The notes below the pieces were generated by a model that saw nothing but the letters and a program-made list of their open reading frames with translations, made no database searches and had not been told where the DNA came from. Positions 1 through 8,215 of a DNA stretch of 64,000 nucleotides are shown one piece after another. Origin of the DNA: Mesorhizobium sp. Root157. Its GTDB lineage: Bacteria > Pseudomonadota > Alphaproteobacteria > Rhizobiales > Rhizobiaceae. A program made the position numbers and the translations under genes. Position 1 is the first letter of the stretch. Every line of letters starts with the position of its first letter. The stretch covers positions 481,623 through 545,622 of the forward strand of contig NZ_LMGJ01000012.1 of the NCBI RefSeq assembly GCF_001427385.1, given 5' to 3'.

Positions 1-171
1 GGTGCGGATGCCGGCATCGAGCAATGTCGGATCACGGAACACCTCCTGCCAGTTTTCCGCCCGCAACCATGTGAACTCGTCGGTGCGCGAGAAGCCGTGC
101 CGACTATCGGAAACTGGGCGCTGCTCGGGGCGGGGCGGGGTGGCCGGGTCGAAAAGTGTCGTCATTGTCAT
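1..171 (-). CDS. ptrB: Oligopeptidase B (S9 family), N-terminal fragment cut by the window edge
   Basis: The first 57 codons of a minus-strand gene lie here and the reading frame stays open to base 1. The peptide starts MTMTTLFDP and contains RTDEFTWLRAENWQEVFRDP, the N-terminal signature of oligopeptidase B/protease II propeller proteins (a D-x-x-x-WLR-x-x-NWQEV block). These are cytoplasmic serine oligopeptidases that cut after basic residues. The catalytic domain is outside the window. Two ATGs, at 171 and 165, could both serve as start. The family call rests on this short segment only. Confidence 0.7.
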   Translation of the reverse strand, partial: MTMTTLFDPATPPRPEQRPVSDSRHGFSRTDEFTWLRAENWQEVFRDPTLLDAGIRT

Positions 172-607
172 TGTATCTGCCGTGCTGATGCTTCGGCCTC
201 GAATGACCACGTTCGCCCATGGGGTTCAAGAGCCCGGTTTGGCTTGGATGACTGCATAGTCCGGCAAGCAAGACCTGTGCCGAAATCGTCAAAGATGAGA
301 AACCGACTGCGTTTGAAGCGATCAATTCAGTTTGTAACGTAAATATTTCGTAACGACATGTACCTGTACGAGCATTTGGCACATCGCGTAAGTTGTGGTT
401 GTGTATTATTAATTGAAGTTAGGGTGCAATAACTTCTGAATAAGGACCTATATAGCCCATCGGGCGAATTGACTTGAAAGAGGTGTCGGGTCATTAAGAT
501 TTGGTATGGCGAATCGTAGCAGATTCGTGACGTCTGATTTCGCATAAGTGCCTGCTATCCAAGCAAAGGGCATAGCCATCAAAGTCTCTCGTTGGGATCT
601 AAAGACC
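172..607. other. Gene-free region between ptrB and mucR, AT-rich in its second half
   Basis: About 435 bases without a gene I can support. The part from roughly 290 to 560 is clearly richer in A/T than the flanking genes and holds a repeated GTAACG (about 335 and 350) around an AAATATTT core. It must carry the divergent promoters of ptrB and mucR. MucR/Ros proteins prefer AT-rich DNA and often regulate themselves, so autoregulation here is plausible but inferred. No tRNA or clear small-RNA fold was seen. Confidence 0.5.
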
Positions 608-1033
608 ATGGACATTGCAGAAGTCCCTAACAGAAACAGCGATATGCTGATTGAGCTTACTGCCGATGTGGTGGCAGCCTATGTCAGCAACAATCCGGTT
701 CCTGTCGGCGAACTGCCGAACCTGATTGCCGATATACATGCTGCGCTGGGTCGCGTTGGCGGGGCGGCTGAGCCGCAGCCTGTGGATAAGCAAAAACCTG
801 CCGTGAATCCAAAAAGATCGGTTCAGGACGAATACATCATCTGTCTGGAGGACGGAAAGAAATTCAAGTCCTTGAAGCGCCATCTGATGACCCATTACGG
901 CCTGACGCCCGATCAGTATCGTGAAAAGTGGGGCCTGGATGCGACCTACCCGATGGTCGCACCGAACTATGCTGCGGCCAGGTCGCAATTGGCGAAGAAA
1001 ATGGGCCTCGGGCGCAAGCGCAAGAGTCGCTAG
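608..1033 (+). CDS. mucR: MucR/Ros-family zinc-finger transcriptional regulator
   Basis: A 141-residue protein of the MucR/Ros family, which in rhizobia and Brucella represses exopolysaccharide, motility, symbiosis or virulence and cell-cycle genes by binding AT-rich sites. The N-terminal part ([18 protein letters not shown]) is the family's oligomerisation region. The C-terminal finger has Cys79, Asp82, His92 and His96, so the second zinc ligand of a C2H2 finger is Asp, as known in MucR and Mesorhizobium Ml proteins. I chose the ATG at 608 because it gives the usual family length. An in-frame GTG at 548 would add 20 residues without family support. A strong hairpin with a T-run follows at 1149. 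Confidence 0.93.
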   Translation: MDIAEVPNRNSDMLIELTADVVAAYVSNNPVPVGELPNLIADIHAALGRVGGAAEPQPVDKQKPAVNPKRSVQDEYIICLEDGKKFKSLKRHLMTHYGLTPDQYREKWGLDATYPMVAPNYAAARSQLAKKMGLGRKRKSR

Positions 1034-1093
1034 GGCGATCCGCGATTTTGAACCGGAGTGGCTCCGATCCATGTGACGGGCCACTGTAGTTCT

Positions 1094-1501
1094 CTATTTT
1101 GAATGCAATCCGGAATGGAAAGCTGTTTCCATTTGTCCTGAGTAGTCGAGCGGCGCCCGTTTGCGCCGCTTTGTTTTTTGGCAGACTGGCTTGGCCAATG
1201 CCATATCGGCGGATGCCGGGTTCGGTGCGGATGTGTCGCGAATCAGGTCGAGCGCCTGCTTCAGCGCGATGTGGCGGTTCAAATCATAGCTCCAGTGCCG
1301 CCGCAAACCCTTGAGACGTTCGCGGTTGATCAGGCGTTCGATCCGTTCGGCCAGCCTGGCTTTTTCCTCTTGGCCGGCGCCAAGCGCCGCCGAGAGGTCG
1401 ATGCCGCAAAGCAGGCGAAGCGCAACCCTTTGCCCGACGTCCGCCGCCTCGGCCAGTTTTTGCCCTGCGAAGCTATTTGCGTCCTGTTTCAGCGTGCGCA
1501 T
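1094..1501 (-). CDS. Conserved-looking basic protein of unknown function
   Basis: A 135-residue soluble protein beginning MRTLKQDANSF; I do not recognise the family. It is rich in Arg, Lys and Leu, predicted mostly helical (residues 35-90), and ends in a basic tail containing KTKRRKR, which could contact nucleic acid. The ATG at 1501 was preferred over an upstream ATG at 1531 because GGGAGA sits 8 bases before it. The gene is convergent with mucR, and the mucR terminator hairpin (1149-1179) lies inside its 3' end, which is unusual and slightly lowers confidence in the C-terminal end. No signal peptide or membrane helix. Confidence 0.55.
   Translation of the reverse strand: MRTLKQDANSFAGQKLAEAADVGQRVALRLLCGIDLSAALGAGQEEKARLAERIERLINRERLKGLRRHWSYDLNRHIALKQALDLIRDTSAPNPASADMALAKPVCQKTKRRKRAPLDYSGQMETAFHSGLHSK
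1149..1179 (+). terminator. Rho-independent terminator of mucR
   Basis: An 8-bp perfect stem (AGCGGCGC/GCGCCGCT) with a 6-base loop is followed directly by TTTGTTTTTT on the plus strand, a textbook intrinsic terminator. It lies 116 bases after the mucR stop and inside the convergent gene at 1094-1501. Confidence 0.8.
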
Positions 1502-1713
1502 CGTTCGGTCTCCCATGGAATTTGAACCCAAACTATCGGGGAGACACCGCTGGCCGTGGAGAAGATTTCCGGATTATTCACGATGAGAGATTTGAAAATT
1601 CATTTTTATCAATGGGTTATGGTATTCGACTCTCGTCGTTAGTTCTTTGTTTGTTCACACATGACGGAAGAGTCCGTATAAGGAACATATTCCTATTTTT
1701 GGAGGAAAGTTCC

Positions 1714-2133
1714 GTGCATGCCAATATGACCGCTTCCTTTGAAGGCCTCACAAACTTGAAAGTCGAGGCCAGCCCGGTGGGCAGCGCTTTCCAGCCTGTT
1801 CCGAAACGGCGCGACGAAGTTGCCATGGATGTCTGCGAATGCCTGATCGATATCGCCTCGGCGCTTTTTTCCTTGCCAAGCAAGGAGTTGCGCAGGTCGG
1901 GCCGAACGGCGATGTCGGTTTCGCGCGTGCGCCAGATCGCCATGTATGTTGCGCATGTCGTGCTCAGGTTGACGATGGGGGATGTCGGGCGCGGGTTCGG
2001 ACGTGATCGCACGACGGTCATGCACGCTTGCCGGATCATCGAGGATCTGCGCGACGATCCGGAGTTCGATCGTGTCGTTTCCATGTTCGAGTTGGTAGCG
2101 TCCGCGGCGTTCCGCACCAGATTGGGCCTCTGA
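1714..2133 (+). CDS. Stand-alone DnaA domain IV-like helix-turn-helix protein
   Basis: A 139-residue protein whose residues about 65-125 align with the DNA-binding domain IV of the replication initiator DnaA: SRVRQIAMYVA, then GDVGRGFG, RDRTTVMHAC and a leucine-rich helix. DnaA's AAA+ ATPase and domain I are absent. Compared with the DnaA signature GGRDHTTVLHA, one Gly is missing and His becomes Arg, while both Thr and the following His are kept. Start is GTG 1714, with GGAGG 8 bases upstream; upstream in-frame ATGs lack such a site. It is one base from the DUF6456 gene, so the two are probably cotranscribed. Likely a sequence-specific DNA-binding protein; its targets are unknown. Confidence 0.8.
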   Translation: MHANMTASFEGLTNLKVEASPVGSAFQPVPKRRDEVAMDVCECLIDIASALFSLPSKELRRSGRTAMSVSRVRQIAMYVAHVVLRLTMGDVGRGFGRDRTTVMHACRIIEDLRDDPEFDRVVSMFELVASAAFRTRLGL

Positions 2134-2134
2134 C

Positions 2135-2941
2135 ATGGATGAACTGGCGAAACTCTCGGGTCGGGTGCTGCGCTTCCTGTCGAAAGGACCAGCATCCATA
2201 TGCGCTGCATCCAGAGATGGTCAGGTGCTGCTCGAAGCGGCGGATCGAGGGACGGTTTCGTTGAACGGCGATGTTCTGGACAGACTTGTGACACAAGGCC
2301 TGCTGCTCAGATCGTCGCACGAAGTCTCCCTGTCGCCGCAAGGGATCGCGCTGGCACGGGAATTGGGCTCCACGATGCGCGCCATGGCAACGGCCGACAG
2401 GGATATCGGCCCTGTGACGATAGAGACGGAGAGCGGGTTCCAGACAGTTTTGGCCAACCTGTCCGAGTCGCCGCTTGCCCAATTGGTGCGGATGAAGACG
2501 AAAGCCGGGAAGGCTTTCCTGTCCGCGAGGGAATTCGAGGCGGGAGAACGGCTTCGTGCCGACTATACGCGCGGCAGGCTCATGCCGAGGCTGGGTGCAA
2601 ATTGGGTCGCCAGCGTCGCTTCAGGAAAGCGCACCGCCGGCGGTGGAACTGTCGACCTTACGGATGCCGCGCTCGGCGCCCGGCTGAGGGTGGAAGGCGC
2701 AATATCTGCTGTTGGGCCCGAACTGTCGGGGGTGCTGATCGATGTCTGTTGCTTCCTGAAAGGCCTCGAACAGGTGGAAATGGAACGCGGTTGGCCGGTG
2801 CGATCGGCAAAGGTCGTGTTGAAGACGGCTTTGGGCACGCTGGCTCGCCATTATTTCCCGGAGCGCAAGGCGGGCAGTGGGGCAAATCGAATGATGCTGC
2901 ACTGGGGCACCGAGGATTATCGTCCCAGCGTGTCCGGATAA
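2135..2941 (+). CDS. DUF6456 domain-containing protein
   Basis: A 268-residue cytoplasmic protein. The C-terminal half (about residues 105-245) matches DUF6456 as I know it from rhizobial genomes: SPLAQLVRMK, then GERLRADYTRGRLMPR, a NWVASVASG block and a C-terminal helix with VLKTALGTLARHY. The N-terminal 90 residues look like a winged-helix fold (LSPQGIALAREL), suggesting DNA binding; that is inference. The start ATG lies one base after the stop of the DnaA-like gene, so translation is probably coupled and the two may work together. Function is not known to me. Confidence 0.8.
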   Translation: MDELAKLSGRVLRFLSKGPASICAASRDGQVLLEAADRGTVSLNGDVLDRLVTQGLLLRSSHEVSLSPQGIALARELGSTMRAMATADRDIGPVTIETESGFQTVLANLSESPLAQLVRMKTKAGKAFLSAREFEAGERLRADYTRGRLMPRLGANWVASVASGKRTAGGGTVDLTDAALGARLRVEGAISAVGPELSGVLIDVCCFLKGLEQVEMERGWPVRSAKVVLKTALGTLARHYFPERKAGSGANRMMLHWGTEDYRPSVSG

Positions 2942-2955
2942 GGGGTCCTGCCCGG

Positions 2956-2989
2956 TTCCAGGCGGAACCTACATCCGTTTCGCCTGGAA
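2956..2989. terminator. Bidirectional hairpin between DUF6456 gene and sufE-like gene
   Basis: TTCCAGGCG (2956-2964) pairs perfectly with CGCCTGGAA (2981-2989). It lies between two convergent genes, just after both stops. There is no long T-run, so it is a weaker call than the mucR terminator. Confidence 0.5.
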
Positions 2990-2999
2990 TTGCTTCCGG

Positions 3000-3425
3000 T
3001 CAGGCTGTCTGACGTGCCGCTTCTGCGTCGCGAAGGATGCGCTTGACCATCGCGCGCAGACCATTGGCGCGTTGCGATGACAGGTGCTCGTCCAGCCCCA
3101 GGGTCTTGAGCGTTGCCTCTGCGTCGGTCTTGAGGATATCGCCCGCTGTCTTGCCGGAGAACAGAGCGAGCATGATGGCGACCAGCCCGCGCACGATATG
3201 GGCATCGGAATCGCCCTGGAATGTGATGATTGGGTCCGGGCCAGCCCCATAACTAGTTGTGAGCCATACCTGGCTGACGCAGCCTTGCACCTTGTTGGCC
3301 GCTGTCCTGTCGCTGTCGGGAAATTCCGGCAGGGCCTCGCCCAGTTCGATCACGTAGCGATAGCGCTCCTCCCATTCATCGAGGAAGGCGAAGTCGTCGA
3401 GGATGGTTTGGATCGTGGTGCCCAT
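3000..3425 (-). CDS. SufE family Fe-S cluster assembly protein
   Basis: A 141-residue cytoplasmic protein with the SufE fold. SufE takes persulfide sulfur from the cysteine desulfurase SufS and delivers it to the SufBCD scaffold. The acceptor cysteine is Cys49 in NKVQGCVSQVW, the family's key motif, and the DEWEERYRYVIELG segment near residue 15 is also typical. Start ATG 3425 gives the family length; the open frame extends further upstream but that part has no similarity. The gene is away from any suf operon, as is usual for rhizobial SufE copies. It is followed on the same strand by nothing for 2.8 kb. Confidence 0.9.
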   Translation of the reverse strand: MGTTIQTILDDFAFLDEWEERYRYVIELGEALPEFPDSDRTAANKVQGCVSQVWLTTSYGAGPDPIITFQGDSDAHIVRGLVAIMLALFSGKTAGDILKTDAEATLKTLGLDEHLSSQRANGLRAMVKRILRDAEAARQTA

Positions 3426-3510
3426 GCTGGAGCATATAGTCTTGCCGAGCGGCGGCGTCACGGAAAAAGAGTGGCAGAGTCGGACCGGCGAGGCAGCGGC
3501 CAAGCATGTT

Positions 3511-3846
3511 CTAGTTGTGGGCGTCTTCGATCCGATCAGGGGGCTGGATGCTGCCGGTCGTGGCGGTATCGGCCTGATCGGCCGGCGTTTCTTCGAGCAG
3601 GATCGCGGCGATTCTGGCAGTCTGCTTGGCGCGCTCCGAGATGGTATGCACGGCTGATGCGCCGGTTTCGCAAACATCCGGCCTACGCTCGCAGAGGCCG
3701 GCGATGTCGCCGACTGCTTCCCGCGCCGCGACAAGAGCCTGGATTGGATTGACGCTTTCGCGGCCTTGCTCGTCCGGGCCGACATCGAACGGCAAGGCCA
3801 AGAGCACGAGCGAAAACCAAAACGCAAGTCTGATCAGGAAACCCAT
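3511..3846 (-). CDS. DUF5330 domain-containing secreted or anchored protein
   Basis: A 111-residue protein starting MGFLIRLAFWFSLVLLALPF, a signal peptide or membrane anchor, followed by a polar helical region with two cysteines (LCERRPDVCETG) of the type annotated DUF5330 in rhizobia. The function is unknown; a periplasmic location is inferred from the N-terminus. It sits 85 bases upstream of the sufE-like gene on the same strand and may share its promoter. The C-terminus is Pro/Thr-rich and low in complexity. Confidence 0.75.
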   Translation of the reverse strand: MGFLIRLAFWFSLVLLALPFDVGPDEQGRESVNPIQALVAAREAVGDIAGLCERRPDVCETGASAVHTISERAKQTARIAAILLEETPADQADTATTGSIQPPDRIEDAHN

Positions 3847-4245
3847 ATAGACTGTCTCTCGGGGTCGGATCGCGCCGGTTGCGCAGTTGTCCCCCTTGTT
3901 TGGCGTATCATAGACATACGGTGGACCAAGGGCGGCTTGCGCTCAAGAGAACAATTTAGTTCAAATTTTAGCTAAAAGCCGCGGCAGGGATACGCAATTG
4001 CTTTCGACCAAATCCAATTACATGCGTAAAGACCCTGCTAACCATTCATCTCGCTGTTTCTACTGATGTTTTTGAGGTTTGTGCTGAAAAGCCGGCGGAA
4101 ATTCCCCACCGAGAGAATCGGCAGGCCCGCCTAACCCTCCGTTTACCATGGTCGCAGTTGGCTGCTTCCAGCGCGCGCGCAGGGTGAAATTGCCCAGCGA
4201 AATACGCCCTGCACCGGCTGTTTTTATCCTTTCCTTAAAGGCTGA
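3847..4245. other. Intergenic region between DUF5330 and the divJ-like gene
   Basis: About 400 bases without a gene. It contains a perfect 12-bp palindrome TTTTAGCTAAAA (3966-3977) in an AT-rich patch and, at its right end, a CtrA-like box overlapping the ribosome-binding site of the kinase gene. It must carry the divergent promoters of both neighbours. Confidence 0.5.
4224..4238 (+). promoter_or_regulatory. CtrA-like box next to the divJ-like start codon
   Basis: TTAT-N7-TTAA, one mismatch from the CtrA full site TTAA-N7-TTAA, ends 7 bases before the ATG and covers the AAAGG ribosome-binding site. Such short AT-rich matches occur by chance, so this is a candidate only. Confidence 0.3.
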
Positions 4246-6102
4246 ATGCGACTTTCGGACTTAACCATAATCGACCTGTCAAGCAGGTCAGCACAGGGCG
4301 TTGAGTTGAGTTCTTTCGCGACCAGATACGTTGGACTGGCTGACGCAATGGCCACTGGCTGCGAGCGCCTTGTGCACGGTTCCATAGTCGGATGCCAAGC
4401 GCGCAGGAGCCAGCGCCGTTTTGTCGGTACAATGCTGTGCGTGCCTTTTTTCGCCGCCGGTGCTGCCGTGACCCTGATCACCTCCAGTCTGGGTGCGTCG
4501 GTCACCTTGGCGGTCATATTCGCCGTCTTTGGCCTGTGTTGGTTGACCGCGCTGTTGGTGGCCGCATCGGGGCGGATGAAAGTGGCCGGTGACCTGGCGT
4601 TGGCGGCTTCGGCACTGGGACTGGCCGTGCTGATTGCTGCTGCCGGCGGACTGGCGTCTCCGGTCGCGATGCTTGTCGTAGCCCTTCCAGTGGAAGCCTA
4701 TTGGATAAGCATGTCGCGCCGGTCGGTGATTACCGGTGTATTTTCGGCTCTAGGTGCCATCCTGCTGCAGTTGCTGAGCAGTCATCTGGCCTTGCCGATG
4801 GCGGAACCCGCTGCTTGGCACTGGCTGATTCCCCTGGCGTGGAGTGCGACATTATTGCCGCGTCTCACGGGGTTCGGGCGTGAATCTCAAGCGGAACAGG
4901 ACGTTGCAGCCAAAACCGATCTGGAAGCCGTCGTCGCCGGCGTCGTATTGCGTCTGACCAGGCAAGGCGATGTCATCGACGCCAGCGAGCAGGCGCGCAC
5001 GTTTCTGAACCTGGCGCCGGATCTTTTGATCGGCAACGGTCTTTTCGACCGGGTGCATCTGGCCGACAGAATTGCCTATCTGAATGCTCTTGCCGACATG
5101 CGCGACGGCGCCCCCTTGCTGAAGGTGGACCTGCGCATTCGCCTGCCGCAGGAAAATGCCGGCACGATAGCGGACAATTATCACCCGTTCACGCTGGAAC
5201 TGATGGCGACGGGCGAAGGTTGCGACAGCTTCATGGCGATGCTGCGCGACAATGGCGAGGTCGACGATCTAAGGCAGGCGCTTGCGCATGCGACCGAAGC
5301 CGCATCCAGCGCCGATATGACCAAGAGCCGTTTCCTGGCTGCCGTCAGTCATGAATTGCGCACGCCGCTCAACGCCATCATCGGCTTCTCGGACATGCTC
5401 CTGCATGAGATGTTCGGACCTTTCAAGGACCCGCGCCAGAAGGAATATGTAGGGCTGGTTCGCGATTCAGGGCGGCATCTGCTGGATGTCGTGACCTCGA
5501 TCCTCGACGTTTCGCGTATAGAGGCCGGCGCATATTGGACCCAGTTGGAGCCATTCCGCTTCGCCGACGCGGTCGAGATGACCCGTTCGATGATGCAGCT
5601 GCAGGCGGATTCGAAGGGCGTCAGGCTTGACACCCGCATTGCTGCCGACGCCGGTGAGATCAACGCGGACCGCCGCGCGGTGCAACAGATCCTGATCAAT
5701 CTGGCTTCCAATGCGATCAAGTTCACGCCGGAGGGCGGGGATGTGATGATCGGTGCGCGGCGGGTCGGCTCGCGCCTGCATTTCTGGGTACGTGATACGG
5801 GCATCGGGATAGCCGAGGATGATCTGGCCAGTCTCGGCCAGCCCTTCGTGCAGGTGCAGAACGACTATACCCGCCGCTTCGAAGGGGCCGGGCTTGGGCT
5901 TTCGCTGGTCAAGGGTCTGGTGACGCTGCATGAAGGCACCATGTCGATCGAAAGCGTGCCGGGTGAGGGGACGATCGTTTCCATAAGTGTTCCGGTCGAT
6001 GGGCCGAAGGGGAAGGTGGACAAACTCGTGACGCTGCCAACGTCAACGCCGTCCGCAGACAGGCAAGGAGGGTCGGGTGGCTCGCTCCGCAAAACGGCGT
6101 AA
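4246..6102 (+). CDS. divJ: DivJ-like PAS sensor histidine kinase
   Basis: A 618-residue membrane kinase. Residues about 60-210 hold some five or six hydrophobic segments, then a PAS-like region (about 225-345), the dimerisation helix with phosphoacceptor His369 in AVSHELRTPLNAIIGFSDML, and a HATPase domain with N box NLASNAIKF (near 487), DTGIGI (near 516) and GAGLGLSLVKG. This H box is that of DivJ/PleC kinases, which set phosphorylation of the response regulator DivK and through it CtrA activity. I recall S. meliloti divJ lying next to mucR, as here, which supports DivJ; PleC is a better match for the kinase at 41683. The last 26 bases overlap the next gene. Confidence 0.75.
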   Translation: MRLSDLTIIDLSSRSAQGVELSSFATRYVGLADAMATGCERLVHGSIVGCQARRSQRRFVGTMLCVPFFAAGAAVTLITSSLGASVTLAVIFAVFGLCWLTALLVAASGRMKVAGDLALAASALGLAVLIAAAGGLASPVAMLVVALPVEAYWISMSRRSVITGVFSALGAILLQLLSSHLALPMAEPAAWHWLIPLAWSATLLPRLTGFGRESQAEQDVAAKTDLEAVVAGVVLRLTRQGDVIDASEQARTFLNLAPDLLIGNGLFDRVHLADRIAYLNALADMRDGAPLLKVDLRIRLPQENAGTIADNYHPFTLELMATGEGCDSFMAMLRDNGEVDDLRQALAHATEAASSADMTKSRFLAAVSHELRTPLNAIIGFSDMLLHEMFGPFKDPRQKEYVGLVRDSGRHLLDVVTSILDVSRIEAGAYWTQLEPFRFADAVEMTRSMMQLQADSKGVRLDTRIAADAGEINADRRAVQQILINLASNAIKFTPEGGDVMIGARRVGSRLHFWVRDTGIGIAEDDLASLGQPFVQVQNDYTRRFEGAGLGLSLVKGLVTLHEGTMSIESVPGEGTIVSISVPVDGPKGKVDKLVTLPTSTPSADRQGGSGGSLRKTA

Positions 6103-6823
6103 GGCTTCCGTCCGCCGAAGCAGTGTCTTCCAGAAGGGTACCGTCGCTCTGGGTGAGGCCGTGTCGCGCAACCCAGTCATGGTGGGGGGCTCGACGGCTT
6201 TTCTGGTCACGCTTTTCTATGTCTCGGCCAATGCCTTGTGGTACCAGCCATTCCCGCATTCCAGCGCGTTCTTCTCGACCCGGAGCATCGAGAATTTCCC
6301 GATAGCCGAGCCGCTCGAACCGGAGACCACGATCAATATCGTGCGGCCGGAAACCCCCAAGGGAGATCCGGTTGTCGAGCAGGTCCAGAATATCCTGAAG
6401 CATCTGGGTTTCTACACCGGGGGTGCTGACGGGCTCGCAGGCCCGGCCACGCGGGATGCTGTTGCAGCATACCAGCGCAAGGTAGGTTTGCCGGTTACCG
6501 GCACCATCGACAATGCGTTGCTTGACCAGTTGGGGACCGCGCCGGTTACCGCTTCGGTACCTATACCCAAGCCCCGCTCCGACACCACCAGTTCGATCCC
6601 GGCTGCCGCTTTGCCGGCCAGCACCTCGCTGGACGCGCATATCGTCAAGGTCCAGGCTGGTCTGAAAGCCTTCGGCAACGAAGATATCCAACTCGACGGC
6701 GTGGCGGGTGCCCGCACCAAGGCAGCTATCCGGGAGTTCCAGGCGATTTTCAGATTGCCGGTGACTGGCGAAGCAGATGAAGCCGTCTACGCCAAGATGC
6801 GTGAGATCGGGTTGACCGATTGA
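6077..6823 (+). CDS. Membrane-anchored peptidoglycan-binding domain protein
   Basis: A 248-residue protein with a basic N-terminus, one membrane helix (about 35-55, SRNPVMVGGSTAFLVTLFYV) and two peptidoglycan-binding_1 domains: about 98-152 (VEQVQNILKHLGFYTGGADG, AVAAYQRKVGLPVTG) and about 190-246 (VQAGLKAFG, AAIREFQAIFRLPVTG). It should sit in the inner membrane with the domains in the periplasm contacting the wall. The GTG start at 6077 follows AAGGAGG by about 5 bases and lies inside the 3' end of the divJ-like gene in another frame, so the two are translationally coupled. The pairing suggests a link between the kinase and the cell wall, but that is inference. Confidence 0.85.
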   Translation: MARSAKRRKASVRRSSVFQKGTVALGEAVSRNPVMVGGSTAFLVTLFYVSANALWYQPFPHSSAFFSTRSIENFPIAEPLEPETTINIVRPETPKGDPVVEQVQNILKHLGFYTGGADGLAGPATRDAVAAYQRKVGLPVTGTIDNALLDQLGTAPVTASVPIPKPRSDTTSSIPAAALPASTSLDAHIVKVQAGLKAFGNEDIQLDGVAGARTKAAIREFQAIFRLPVTGEADEAVYAKMREIGLTD

Positions 6824-6905
6824 GGATGGCTGTGGCTCCTCGCCAATCAGGGAGGAAGCTGATATCAGCCCCAGCGCAGCCTGAGATTCACAAACGGTCC
6901 CCGAA

Positions 6906-7250
6906 ATGCGCGTAACCACCGATTTATGGGTCGCGGCCTTGGTGCGTCGCGTTTTTTCCTCCGGAGGCTTTGCCGCGGTGGTCAAGCGTGGGGCGACCGA
7001 GGCGGGCGCTGCCTTTGTGCTGACGCGCGGAAGGCTGGGAGAAGTCTGCCTGTTCGCGCCGGCGTCACAGACCAGTTACGATTCAGCGAAGCCGGACGAA
7101 CGCTTTTTCAACCCCGTTGGTGAAGGCGACGATGCCGAGGCGCTGGAGAAGCGTATCGAGCGCGAACAGCGTTTCGATCCTGACATCTGGGTGGTCGAGA
7201 TCGAAACAGGCTCTATCCCTCTCGAGGACCTGATCTCAATCCGCCGCTGA
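6906..7250 (+). CDS. DUF1491 family protein
   Basis: A 114-residue cytoplasmic protein matching DUF1491, widespread in alphaproteobacteria: start MRVTTDLWVAALVRRVFSSG, then the VVKRGATEAGAAFVL strand-turn-strand and a C-terminal FDPDIWVVEIE block. Function is unknown. It follows the peptidoglycan-binding protein gene after 82 bases on the same strand, and its stop is only 5 bases from the stop of the convergent DUF2336 gene. Confidence 0.9.
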   Translation: MRVTTDLWVAALVRRVFSSGGFAAVVKRGATEAGAAFVLTRGRLGEVCLFAPASQTSYDSAKPDERFFNPVGEGDDAEALEKRIEREQRFDPDIWVVEIETGSIPLEDLISIRR

Positions 7251-7255
7251 AGCCG

Positions 7256-8215
7256 TCAATTCACATGCGATGTGGGCCCGGCATCTGGCCGTGCCGAGTC
7301 GGCAACTTCTGTCTCGGTTTCAATCGGCCTGCCCGCCCACATGGCAAGTTTCCTCGCGGCTTCCTCGCGGTCGAGATTTTGGTAGCGGTCGAGGAACACG
7401 CGGACAGGCTGCGGTAGTGCGCGCAGACCTGGCCAAACGGTGCTTGCGATCAGGAAAGCCTCGGCCTCGGCCATATCCAGCATGCGAAGCCCGACGAGCA
7501 ACGACGAGTAGTCTGATGGACCTGTCATTGCTCTCGCCGTGGCGAAGTCGATACTCAGGGCGTCGGCCAGAGCGGTTTGGAAAAGTGCGGGGTTCCCGCT
7601 AAGCGCCGTGTCTCGCAGCCTTGCATATGTATCCGTATTGGTGGGAATGATCGGCGCGCGCGCGCGCATGATTTCCCGAAGCCGTTCGCGCGCCGCCTCC
7701 TCGGCCAGGCCTGGTGTCGGGGCCGCTGCCGGTTGATCTGCCACTACGCGCAGATCCACGGAAGGGGTAGGGCGAATACGGGCTGAGCCGCCGGTCTTCG
7801 TTTGCCGCTCCAACGCCCGGATAAGACTTCCGATCGCTGGATGAAGGTTCTTGCGGCGAGCGATGGCGCGTGCGTGCGGAAGGCCATGACGCCCGATCAG
7901 CGAGATGAGATCGACATCGCTGAGCGCGCGCGAGCGTGACAGCAATGGAGCCGCTACGCTGATCGCTGCCTCGCTCAGCCGCTTTACGAGCCCGGCCGGC
8001 GCAAGCTCACATTCCGACAGCGCCGCCGCCGCAAAGCGCAGGCCCTCGGCTGAGACGTCGTCAAAAAGCGGCAAGGTCAGGTCGTCGAGTTGAACAAGCT
8101 CCCGGCGTGAAGGCCGGGTGAGCGAACAGAATGCGGAAATGGCGGCGCGAAACAACCGCTCGGCTTTGCCCGTTTCGGTCCGTGCCGCGATTTGCCGGAA
8201 ATCGGTGAATGACAC
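7256..8215 (-). CDS. DUF2336 domain-containing protein
   Basis: A 319-residue, mostly helical cytoplasmic protein of the DUF2336 family (HEAT-like helical repeats). Visible family traits are the LPLFDDVSAEGLRFAAAALS helix pair near residue 50 and LSDVDLISLIGRHGLPHARA near 100. The start is GTG 8215, with AAGG about 10 bases upstream. Family members in alphaproteobacteria are often linked to cell-cycle or motility control, but I cannot assign a reaction. A TTAG-N7-TTAA box lies about 100 bases upstream. Confidence 0.85.
   Translation of the reverse strand: MSFTDFRQIAARTETGKAERLFRAAISAFCSLTRPSRRELVQLDDLTLPLFDDVSAEGLRFAAAALSECELAPAGLVKRLSEAAISVAAPLLSRSRALSDVDLISLIGRHGLPHARAIARRKNLHPAIGSLIRALERQTKTGGSARIRPTPSVDLRVVADQPAAAPTPGLAEEAARERLREIMRARAPIIPTNTDTYARLRDTALSGNPALFQTALADALSIDFATARAMTGPSDYSSLLVGLRMLDMAEAEAFLIASTVWPGLRALPQPVRVFLDRYQNLDREEAARKLAMWAGRPIETETEVADSARPDAGPTSHVN

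Noticed and set aside
5909..6985. 358-codon minus-strand ORF opposite the peptidoglycan-binding protein gene
   Set aside because: Shadow frame; the plus strand has two recognisable peptidoglycan-binding repeats.
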